Shown piece by piece: positions 11,101-23,100 of a stretch of 64,000 bases of DNA. The translations under genes were made by a program, and so were the position numbers. Position 1 is the stretch's first letter; every line of letters starts with the position of its first letter. The notes beneath the pieces were generated by a model. That model saw only the letters and a program-made list of their open reading frames with translations. It was not told the origin of the DNA and ran no database searches. The DNA lies in contig NC_088809.1 of the NCBI RefSeq assembly GCF_011386835.1, positions 6,802,001-6,866,000 of the forward strand, in the 5' to 3' direction. Source of the DNA: Chrysemys picta bellii (lineage: Eukaryota > Chordata > Testudines > Emydidae).

Positions 11101-14100
11101 CATATGTGGCATTAACTGGCAGAGGATATATGGGTGCAGGGAACAATTATTTATATTCCAGTAGCGCCTACAGGCCTCAACCAGGTTGGCCATTGTGTCA
11201 GGCACTGTACAAACATAGTAAATATAGGAAACCCACAATCCTACACCAAAAATTGACATGCTCACAAAGTGTTATGGACCACAGGGGCATGTTGTTTTGT
11301 AGACAAAACTACACAGGATCGTTTCGGGGGCAAGACAAAAATGCCACGTTTATTATGATGACACAATTTGATTTATGACCAATAACTAATATCTAATACC
11401 TATGTATATACAGACACACATTCACACACATCAAATGTTCTGCAGCTGCTAGATAGTTACCAGTCCTGAATGTAGCTTGGGTTTGTGGCTTGGGTTCGTA
11501 GCTTGGGTTCGTAGCTTGTGGCAGCTAATTGGCCAGGGAAGCCGGGCACAAGGAAGGGCTGGGTCTCTGTTGGGCATGCACTGATGCCCTTCCATGTTGG
11601 CAGCAGAATGTTACCCTCCAAAGTCTTCCATCTCACCCATCCTTTTTTGTAGGCTTTAGTTTGAATCCAGAGTCTATAGGTCTTGCTGTGTCATGCTGCC
11701 TCTGGGTTTGGTGATTGATCACCCGTCAATTGCAGGCATGACTTTTAGCCTCGGACCTGGCTTTGATCTTCCTTCTATTGTACCTTTGTTCTTTTCTTTT
11801 TAGGGTGGACTCTTCTTACTTTGTTAGGGCTCTTGTCTGCATCTTCAGCCCTTGGAGTTTGAACTTTATTTCATCAGGACAGGCTGGTGCTGGAGGTTGA
11901 GTCCATCATCCATACATACCTCATTCATACATCTAAACTAAACTAATAAGATTACAGCAGGGTTTTGCAAAAATGAAGGTTGCAGCAAGCTTACAAAATG
12001 GAGTAAGCGTTTTAAAATGGGGTTTGAATTACAATATGGCAAACAGTGAACAGAAGTTCCAATATAGACAAGTGTAGTGGATGGCAAACAGTGAACAGAA
12101 GTTACAATACTGAAACAGTGCAAGTCTCAGTGATTTAAGCAGGAATTGGATTGACAGTGAAACTTACAAGGCCAACTGGCTGAACAGCTATGTCTCTTAA
12201 CAAGCATCTTAATTGTCAATTAGCCAGTTATTGGGGTAACCGGTTTTATGAATAAAAGGTTGTTTCGTTCATAAAACTTTACTTATGAAGTTACATTAAT
12301 AAAGTGAACAATTAAAAACAATTTCATTCATCAGTTCTACAATGTAAAGTGGGACCAAAGGAGGGGCAAAAAAAAATGGCACAGGGTAGTAAAACAGAAT
12401 CCCGTAAAGAATAGAACGAAGCATTAGTGTTCTAATGTTAGCATGTATTAGAATGGGACAAAGGTGCTTTCAAGGCTGGGAGAACAGATATTATCATTCA
12501 AGTAAACCTCTTTCTAGCTGAAAGAGCAGTATTGGCTGGCTCTAAAGGGAGATACATCAGTGCTCTGGAGTTGGTTTCAGTATTTGTGGGGAAAGCAGAA
12601 GTAGAATGAGGATTTCAGAAGATTGCTGCCCTCTTCTCTAGCCAATTAAAGAGGCAAAAGAGTCGGTGAAAAGGAAAATGGACGCAAACTACTTCATTTT
12701 TAGAGTTGACATGTTAGTTCAGCCACTAGTCCAATTTAAAGGAACGGTAACAACAGATTTCTGTTAAATTACAGTTTTTTTTCCCACATGTTAGCTTACT
12801 GAAACTGAATTTTAAAAATAAATTTGACTTCTCTGCATTTCTCTGTTGGAAAATGAAAATTGGTTAAGCAAACTTCACTTTTTTTTTTTCTAGTCAGTCT
12901 TCTCTCCATGGTGCAGTTTGAAATGCAAACACTGAAGCAGGTTTCTTGTTTAAAAAATTGTTTCCATTGGATAGAAACGTCCTTGTTTTAAATAAAAATC
13001 TAAGTTTGGGACTGAATTTGAACTAGTGCGGGCCCTGATTCCATAAAGAGCTCTGTGCGGGCTGATCCTTACTTACTTTAGTGGGGCTCTGTGAAGAATC
13101 AATGATCCATGCACCTAGAGCCAGTTGCAGCATCAGGACGTCAGTCCTTTCAGTAATTATAGTTAGCTGGATTGGTATGTTCTCTGCAAGGTTGTTAAAT
13201 GAAATTAAAGCCCATAGGTAATAGAGAAATCTAGTTGTTATTTGGTAAGCTGCTAAAGTAAGAGTGCAATTGTAATATGTTACATTTGTTAAATAGTGTT
13301 TAAATTAAAGGAATGCAAAACTTGGATTGTCTGCAAAAGATTAACAGATTAGTTTTCTGCATCTCCTCTAGCTGTGATACATATTGGAGGAAATTTGAAG
13401 AGACATATCTTAACTGGACTCCTTCATAGGTACAATTCTCTCTCTCTCTTGTGGAATGGGATGAAGGCAGGGAATAGCAATTTGAATACTAAAGGAAGAG
13501 ACTTGTGTTCTCTTAACTGCAGCTGGTAAAAACATTTTTTTTTATTGTTCCAGACAAAATATTTGTGCACCCTTGTTAAAATGGTAGAACAAAATTGCCT
13601 GTTGAAATTCCCAATCCATGATGTGATATCGAAATTTAAAATAATACTAATTGGGTTGAGGGAACTTGCACTTTGTAAACAAGAAAATATTTTGCTGGAT
13701 TTTTGGGTGCAAAATAGATTTTAGTGCTTTTCATTATTTAAACAACAGTAATGTTGTTTGGCTCTCTGTTAGCAAATGGCACCATAAGTGAATACCACAT
13801 CACCTTACTCTTCTAGCTTTTGGCTTCCATGCTGCATGGTAAGTAATTAGGCAAGCAATAGTATGGAATATTGTACCAATTATCACATAGCTCTGTGGGT
13901 TTAACATCTTGCTTTGAACCACTTGAGAATTGCAGCTACAGTGATCCAAAGCAATGTAAATGCCTGTGGAATACCTTGTTAAATTAATATGTTCTTAAAA
14001 TTGATGCTTTGCAAGAATAGACTGTGAAGTGATTAAACTGTCATACATGTGCTTCCATCATATTTTTTTTTTCTGTAGTTGATCAATTGCAGGGGTCGGC

Positions 14101-17100
14101 AACCTTTCAGAACTGGTATGCCGAGTCTTCATTTATTCACTCTAATTTAAGGTTTTGCGTGCTAGTAATATATTTTAACGTTTTTAGAAGTCTCTTACTA
14201 GAAGTCTATAATATATAACAAAACTATTGTTGTATGTAAAGCAAATAAGGTTTTTAAAATGTTTAAGAAGCTTTATTTAAAATTAAATTAAAATGCAGAG
14301 CGCCCCCCCCCACCCCTGGACTGGTGGCCAGGACCCAGGCAGTGTGAGTGCCTCAGCTCGCGTGCCACCTTCGGCACGTGTGCCATAGGTTGCCTACCCC
14401 TGATCTATTGGATCACTTGGTATAATGCCTTGCAACAATTTTTTTGTTTGTTTTTGTATTTGAAGCACTGCTTCAAGTATTGTAGATTGGGGTTCTCAAC
14501 CTTTCTCTTTCTAAGCCCCCCTCCCCCCGCTATAAAAACTCCATGGTCCACCTGTGCCACAACTGGTTTTCTGCATATAAAAGCCAGAGCTGGCATGAGC
14601 AGGTAGCAAGCAGGGCAATTTCCTGGGGCCCCATGCCACAGGGGCCCCCGCGAAGCTAAGTTTGGCTTTAGCCTCTGATGGCAGGGCTCAGGGCCTTGGA
14701 CTTCCGCCCCAGCTTCAGCTTTCTGCCCTGGGCCCCAGCGAGTCTAACACTGGCCCTGCTTGGCGGACCCCCTGAAAGCTGCTCGCGGCTCCCCAGGAGG
14801 ACCTAGACTCCTGGTTGAGAACCACTGGTATAGGTCATATTAGTAACGTATCAGAGGGGTAGCCGTATTAGTTTGATCTGTAAAAAAGCAACAGAGTCCT
14901 GTGGCACCTTAAAGACTAACAGATGTATTGGAGCATAAGCTTTCGTGGGTGAATGCCCACTTCATCAGACGCATGTAATGGGAATTTTCAGAGGCGGGTA
15001 TAAATATGCAGGCAAGAATCAGTCTGGAGATGACAAGGTTAGTTCAATCAGGGAGGGTGAGGCCCTCTTCTAGCAGTTGAGGTGTGAACACCAAGGTAGG
15101 AGAAACTGCTTCTGTAGTTGGCTAGCCATTCACCGTCTTTGTTTAATCCTGATCTGATGGTGTCAAATTTGCAAATGAACTGGAGCTCAGCAGTTTCTCT
15201 TTGGAGTCTGGTCCTTAAGTTTTTTTGCTGTAAGATGGCTACCTTTACATCTGCTATTGTGTGGCCAGGGAGGTTGAAGTGTTTTACAGGTTTTTGTATA
15301 TTGCCATTCCTAATATCTGACTTGTGTCCATTTATCCTTTTAGGTAGGGACTGTCCAGTAATGTAAATATTGCTGTCTAACCTAATGATTGTTGCCACTT
15401 CCTAAAGAAATGTTTTAGAAAAGCACATGTTCTAAAGTGTCTTCTAGAGCAGCAAGACAAAGTTGAATGCTTTGCTGACCATTCTGATACCTCTGTATGG
15501 AGTACTCTTATGTTTAAAGCTTCCAGTATTGTAATGTGAGAAGAATGAGGATTCAACAGGCAACCGTACATGCATTTTTAAAAAGGAAGTAGAATAAAGT
15601 CAGGTCTGGATTATGTTTGAATTTTTGTGTTCTGAGAGTTTTTTTTTTTTTTTTTCTTGTTTAGATGGTGATGGAATTTCCTGATAATGTGCTAAACCTT
15701 GATGGACATCAAAATAATGGTGCACAATTAAAGCAGTTCATTCAGGTAAGACACAGTCCTTAACTTCCTGTCAGTTTAAACAATCCATTTGCCGGATTTT
15801 ACTTTCTCTGGTTACTTGTTTTATGGTACTTATTTCTTCAAAGGTGTATCTGTCACCACGTTGATAAAGTTGCTAGCTTGATGTGCAGTGAAATGCCTCT
15901 CAGGCACTAGCACCAAAAGACACTGTGTACGTTACACTTTTGTCCCATTGCAATTGTTGCTCCTTTATGTACACTCTGTTCTTTCCAAAGATGAAGTACC
16001 ATGTTATTTAAAACAGAACTTTTAGCAAGGTGACATCTGGTTGTCAGTGTGTATTTGTATATTATATTTTTACAGAAACTGTGATTCTAATTCTATTTTA
16101 ATCAGGGCCAGCTCCAGGCACCAGAGGAGCAAGCACGTGCCTGGGGTGGCACATGCTAAGGGGCGGCAGAGTCCAGGCGGCTTTTTTGCGCTTTGGCAGT
16201 TCGGGCGACAGTCCGAGCAGTTTTTCTTTTTCTGCTGCGGCAGTTCGGGCGACAGCAGTCGAGCCGTTGTTTTTTGTTGTTGTTGTTTGTTTTTCGCTTG
16301 GGGCAGCAAAAATGGTAGAGCTGGCCCTGATTTTTAATCCATTATTTGGTTTCCGGATGCTGCTAATCTGTTTATTCAATTCTAAATAAATTTGTCACTT
16401 CTGAACATCAGGTTCCTACAGCTAGGTCCAAGACAGGGGGGATGCACTAATTCATAGTATGGTTGCTAGTGGGATTCTAAAAAGCAAATTAGTGGTTCTG
16501 ACAATTTTTGGTGTGGAAAACTATGTTAACGAAGTTGGCTTTTTGTGCGGGGAGGGATATCCTGTCTCCCTTTTTATTCTTTCTTCTTTAGGCTGGGGTT
16601 GTCAGCGGTAGACAAAGTAGCTTCTTGCAATATTGTACTTTAGTTTTAACTGCAGTATTTCTGACACAAATACTGCATGTAAAGCATTTCTGTGCAGGAT
16701 AATTGCACTGTTTCTGCTGCTGTTAGTCAAGTATTGGGAAGAGAAGAGTTGCGGCGTAGCATCATCACTGCTAGACTGTTGCTCTGACATTTTGGTGATA
16801 TTTTTATGTTGGTATACCTTTAAAGACTTCTATCTGCATTTTTTACTTTTGTTTCAAGTAACAATATAAGATTAGTAATATACTTTATTAAAAATGCTTC
16901 CCCTCATTCACCACCTCTCCCCCAACTTGTACTTTGATATCTGTTTGTATGGTCAGTTTCACTGCATTTAAGTTATTGGCTTTTTAATATGAAATTGCAC
17001 GTAGTTTTCAAGAAAAAAATCGTTAGGTGTGTCCTGAATTCTTAGTCGGAGGACTTCAAATCTCAACACTTTTCACCATAAGTGAAAATCACTTGCCATA

Positions 17101-20100
17101 GTTTGAGACCAGAGAATACCTGTGTGGTTCGAAATTAATGTACATTCTTTCAGTGTAAATACTAGGAGGTCAAGTAGTAAATTATAACTTGTTGGTTTAA
17201 AGTTGTCTTGCAGGTCTCAGGCTGATCTAATAGTCCCACAATGAGACAGAGCTTTTGCCAATCCAGATTTCTTCCTCTTCCCCCATCCCTCAATATTTTT
17301 TATAGAGGAATGGGTCTTTCCCTTTGGAAATAAGGCTGGGTGAAGATGTGAGTTCTCCTCTGTAGCAACATCTCTTGGCAAAAAGATGTGGGGAGGGAGA
17401 CTAGTGGGGAATTGCCTCCTTATCTTTTCCAAGGCTGGGCCATAAGGCTTAAAGCAGTGCTGTTGGTGACAGAAGTTGCATCTATGACAATAAAAGGCAT
17501 GCTTCTGGTCACATGTTGCTCCAGGCTTTTCTCTCTGCTTCCTCCCTCCCCCCCTTTTTTTTGTGGGGGGCGGGGGGATATTTAACTTGCCAATGGTGAG
17601 CTGGTGACCTGAAATTTTGGGGCTGCAGACAGAATCCACTAAGGTATTTTGAAAGAAGAAAACTGTGAAAGTCTAGAATTCTATATTAACTTAAGGTTTC
17701 TAAAGGGTTGATTTTTAATTCATTGCATCTCTCTCTCTCTCTCTCAGCGACATAGTATGCTTAAACAGCAGGATCTAAATATTGCCATGATGGTGACATC
17801 GCGTGAAGTCTTGAGTGCACTTTCTCAGCTTGTCCCATGTGTTGGCTGTCGTCGTAGTGTGGAACGTCTGTTTTCCCAGCTTGTTGAGTCTGGAAATCCA
17901 GCACTTGAGCCCCTTACGGTAGGGCCTAAGGGAGTCCTTTCTGTAACTCGAAGCTGTATGACTGATGCAAAGAAGCTTTATACGCTATTTTATGTGCATG
18001 GGTAAGTTAAACTTCTTAGTGTGATATATCAAAATACAGTCACTGAGTTTATTCTTTCCATGTCCCTTTCTGAAAGAAATAAGCTAACTTCTGCATGCAT
18101 GTTTTGCCAAGTTTTCTTGGTACAGACACGAACGTATTATTGGCACTGTGATCAGCTACTAATTAACTGGAAAGCAAGCTGAACTAGAAATTGTGTGATC
18201 TGTTACGCTATTAAAGTTTAAACTTGCTCATCTTTCAGATGACCAGTTGAATTTGTTGCTCTTTCCAATTGCGAAAAGGATTCAAGATTAGAATTAAGAT
18301 TCTTAGCCAATGGCTTCCAAATGGCCATGTGTGACTTTTGTTGGCATGTCTAGAAGAAGAGTGCTTGCAGTAGAACAGGATTTTCCTTTTTCTCTAGATT
18401 GTAAACATTACAACAAATGATATTTTCTTGCAATTTTATACTACAGTAAGTTTGCAGGTGGGGTGAGAGGAAGGAATCCTTTAGTGTAGGAAAAGTTGGA
18501 CTTAGTAGACACAGAAGAGGATTTGTTTTCTATCAATAAAGGCATAACTGTATCTGGATGGCATATTGGACTGTGTTTCGTATTGCTTGCTAGAATGGTT
18601 GGTTGGGAAAATGCCTATATAATGTTTCAGGTAAAGGAAGGGAGGGCAGTAGGCAAAGGTGGTAATGAAAGCAGGAAGAAGAAAAGCTTACGGTTAATAA
18701 GAGTGGAACAGTATTTGTATCTCGGTAACAGACTGTCTTCATTTAATTTTTGTTGGATAATCTTGTAAGGATTTGTTTGCAATATTGTAACTTTAATTTT
18801 AAAAGTAGTTTCTGAAATGTCTACATAGGTCCAAATTAAACAATATGATAGATGCAATTCCAAAAAGTAAGAAGAACAAGAGATGTCAGTTGCACTCCCT
18901 AGACACGCACAAGCCAAAACCTTTGGGGTAAGTTAAAAGAACTTGGATACTATGTCAGTGTGTACATTAAAATCTAAAAATGTTCAAAGAACAGAATTAT
19001 AGATGAGTATTTTTTCCACAATTTGTTGTCATGAAGAGATACCAAAAATTCTGTAGGTTTATCTGAATTTTGTGGGCAGAGAAGTGGGGGACCAGCAATA
19101 TGTAGTATGGAACTGCATGCGTAGGTCTAAAACCCTTTTAGCAGCCTAGCAAAAGCAAGATTTTATAGCTATAAAACTCTTTTGAAGGTCGTATTCCACT
19201 GCAGTAACTTCATGTCTGTGAACTTTGAGAGTAGAAATCTTCACCAGAAAAATCTGAAGACTTGTTTTATAACAAATTTTGGACCTATCTATATTTGCTT
19301 TCAAACCATATTTTTAAAAACGTGTGTGTGTGTGTATTTTTAAAACATGTATAGCATTGTGGATGGAGCTAAATTAAAGTGTGCAACTGTTCTTAAACAT
19401 GGTTGGAAAGCCAGCACAGGTGAACACTTGCAGAGAATAGAGCAAAGTCTGTCTTTCACTTAAACAGTGAAACTTATAGTTCTCTTACACTATTACTGTT
19501 ACCTTTGCAAGCCAATTTACTGGGCGGGGGGGGTGTTTCAGTCTGCTGTTAAACTGAAACAATTGTACAGTGATGTGAACCCCATTATGTTAGCTCAATG
19601 TTAATTTGAAACCCAGATATGTTCACTTAGCCACTCCAATCAATGCATGTACATCTTAAACCTAGTGATATGAAATATTGTTTCAAACTAACAATATAAA
19701 CATAATGGTCAACATTTTTTAATTTGATAAATAATTTTTTGCTGATTTTTGGAATGGGGTGTAGGGGGGTCACTTTTTTGTTATCTTCACAAAAAATTGC
19801 ATAATTATGAAAATTGTGAGGAAAATCCCCTCTTTTACCAGGTCTTTCCTAGGAATAGCGCCATAAACTCTTTGAAGCCAGGACTGTCCTTTCTTATTCG
19901 TAAAGGGTTTACATAATGGGGTCCCAGACTTACTGGAATCTATGCACTACTATAATTTAAATGTTAAATAAGTCTTTATATATGCAAATAGCTAACTGTT
20001 GTACAGAATATTCTCATAATTGTTTTCTGCTGTTGTGCAAATCTGAGCTAAAAGTGATTGTTTATATAGCTGTCAGCTAGTATGTTGGACTCCCATGATT

Positions 20101-23100
20101 GTTTTTTTATGGATTATAATACTTGTTTAAAGCAACAGTCAGTTTTTGGTTCAGTAAGCTCAGTATTTTTGGTCAAGTCTACTTGCCACAAAATATCAAA
20201 GTTGAAAATCTGGGAGTAGCAACATGTAGGATCGCAATGGTATCCCACTTCCTCATGTTAAATCCTGTGGGTATTTCAGGTGGGGTGTGGAGTTATTGCA
20301 GATTTCTATTGTCTCCACTCTTAACAAATATGATGTCAGTATCAAATGAATGAAGACAAACTGTTCTGAGTGTCTCAGTCTATTGTCACAGTCCCTCTGC
20401 CCAGGTAGCTATTCTCACATTGGCTTGAAATATTTTCTCTCCAACGTGACCACTGAATCTTTTTCTTAATAAACAATTAGGCCTAACTTAGTCCCCAAGC
20501 CCCTGGTCAGAGCTCTGATGTGTATGTAATGCATATTAGTAGCCGTGATTCTTTTAATATAGTCTACTGTATTGCTGATCCTTTTTTATCACAGCTGTTT
20601 GCTAGATATTGCATCTTTGTGTGGCTGGATTTTTTGACCCCATGGAAAGAATTGAGGGGGGTGGGGAAACACAACCCCAATTCCTTGGGGGCGGGGAAAT
20701 CATGATATGAACATTACAGTTGCAAACCACCATTCAGTCAGCTCTGCTTCTGTGTTGTATCTCTTTCTCATACCCTTTGTCTGGTCTGTTTAGATAATAT
20801 CTTCAGTACAGCAACTGTCTTTCTCGTGTGTGTTGTGTTGTGTTTTGGGTTTTTTTTGGTACAGTACCTAGCACTGCAGGGTCTCGCTCTTGGTTGGCCC
20901 CTAGGCACTGCTACTGATATAAAAGATAATGTGGAATAAAGATTAAATTAGATCAGTTTTCATGTGTTGTATAATTGTGCTTGTAGAACCTTTCTGTAAG
21001 TCTTTCATACATCTGTGTGAAAGTGTGCAAGATTAATTGAATGCAGATACGCACCATTTTATGAATAAACATGTATAGAATTGAATACATAGTATGTTCG
21101 TATAAATAGACTCAAGTCTAGTTAACCATATCATGTATTCAAAATGTGATGGCATAATATTTGGCTCATTTGAACTGTGCAGAGCTTGAAGTATTCGAAA
21201 TCCCTAAAATTCATGAGTTCTGTCTACCATCATAGGTGTGTACCCACTTCAAAATTATAGGTGGGTTTTTTAGCTGTAAAATTTACTAGTTGGTAGCTGC
21301 TATGACATCTTGCCATTCATGTTGTCTTGTTTGTTTCCGTATTAGGTGGTGGTCTTTTGATTTTAAAAACAATTCAAGTGAATAAATAAGATATACTGAA
21401 TCTCTAGTTAGGTGGGATTTACTTTAAGTTGAATGGTGTAATAACAGAGACTGCAAAGTATGTAAATGTAACTAAGCCTGGGTCTACACTACACACTTAC
21501 CTTGATATAATTATACGTTAATCCATACCCTTGAGCAAGGCAGTTATACCAACTGAACTCCCTGTGTATACAGCACTTTTTTCAAGACTAAACTTGTTAA
21601 GTTCATGGAGGGGATGATATGATGCTGTTGCCTACAATGGCATGTGGCTCATGTGCAATTGCTATTTGTAAATAACTGGTGGCTAGAGAGAGGCTAGTAA
21701 ATGGGGAGAACTTTTGAGTTCCTAGAGAATTCTTTCCCAGGTGTGTGTCTGATGGGTCTTCCCCACATGCTCAAGATCTAACTGATCGCCCTATTTGAGG
21801 TCAGGAAGGAATTTTCCCTAGGTCAGACTGGCAGAGACCCTGTTTTTTTTTTTTGTTTTTTGTTTTTTGTTTTTTTGTCTTCCTCTACAGTTTGGAAGCT
21901 TGCTTGTTTGAACTAGAGTAAATGGTAGACTCTTCGTAACTTGAAGTCTAGATCGTGATTTGAGGATTTCACCAACTCACCCAGACACTATGGGCCTATG
22001 ACAGGAGTGGGTGGGGTGAGGTTCTGGGGCCCGTAATGTGCAGGAGGTCAGACTACATGATCGTGATGGTCCCTTCTGGCCTTATAAAGACTATGAGAAT
22101 GTTATCCCTCATTGGAATATATTGGAACCTTGTCAGTATCAGTTGTGTTCTGTCTTTAGCAGAGTAAACAACAACATGTCAGAGCTTGATCAGAAGTTTC
22201 AGATTGTAGGACAAACTTTTGTATTATTATTATTATTATTATTATAAACACAAACTTGTCTTTCATTTATTATGTCCATTCTCTGAGAGGCTGGGTGGGA
22301 GGAGGGAAATAAAATTGATACTGTAAAAAGCAACAGAGTTCCGTGGCACCTTATAGACTAACAGATGTATTGGAGCATAAGCTTTCGTGGGTGAATACCC
22401 ACTTCGTCAGTTGCATGACGCACCCACGAAAGCTTATGCTCCAATACATCTGTAAGTCTATAAAGTGCCAGAGGACTCTTAGTCTGGATCTGTAAAAAGC
22501 AACAAACATGGCTACCCCTCTGATACTTAAAATTGATACTGTTTTTTCCTTTATTTGTTTGTTTTGTTTTGAACTTGAGATAATAGTAGCTAGTCATTAG
22601 CTCCATCTCTGACCAGATTAAATATTTCAATAAAGAGAAATCTGTACTACCAATTATACTGTTTTGTTGCATAAGCAGAGGTCTAGAAGCTAGAGTAATA
22701 TAGCAAATCCAAGGGAATATGAAAACAACTTTAGTCTTTTGCACATTGACTTCTGTATGATGAATCCTCAAAAGCAGCTTTTTTAATAAATGAATATATA
22801 TCTTATTCTCAGGTTGAGTCAGACCAAAGAGGATTATGAAACAGAATGGTTCATATATGAATGTAATTAAAATTTTGCCTTAGCGCTCTCCACTCACATT
22901 TATTTATTTATTTATTTATTTATTTATATATAACTATATCTATCTATCCATAGTATGCAAATTGAGGCTTCCAACTCTGTCAGATAATGCTTTATGTAGA
23001 CAACCTGTGTAGGCTGTTTAAATTACATAGCTTGCAGTTCGCTTAAAATATACTGCTCAATATAGTACTGCGTATACTATTTTATAGTGCAGAAATCATC

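Larger units (their letters stand above)
8193..15664 (+). other. GGNBP2: GGNBP2 intron 2, repeat-rich
   Basis: This 7.5 kb intron (the first within the coding region) holds a CR1 fragment, two Penelope-like fragments, a fold-back insertion, an LTR-like stretch and two or more MITEs, each listed separately. Stretches at 8200-8860, 9640-10440 and 12300-14080 show no gene or clear element, apart from a (CT) run at about 13438-13451 and a palindromic remnant near 13033-13140. Confidence 0.8.

Noticed and set aside
15048..15398. 116-codon minus-strand frame as a host gene
   Set aside because: Its blocks are those of a Penelope-like endonuclease and the copy is truncated.
16041..16389. Overlapping frames of 78 to 98 codons
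   Set aside because: They are produced by the inverted-repeat element at 16103-16329 and run on both strands.
22358..22771. 137-codon minus-strand frame
   Set aside because: It begins in the fold-back repeat and runs through unrelated intron sequence; no domain is visible.
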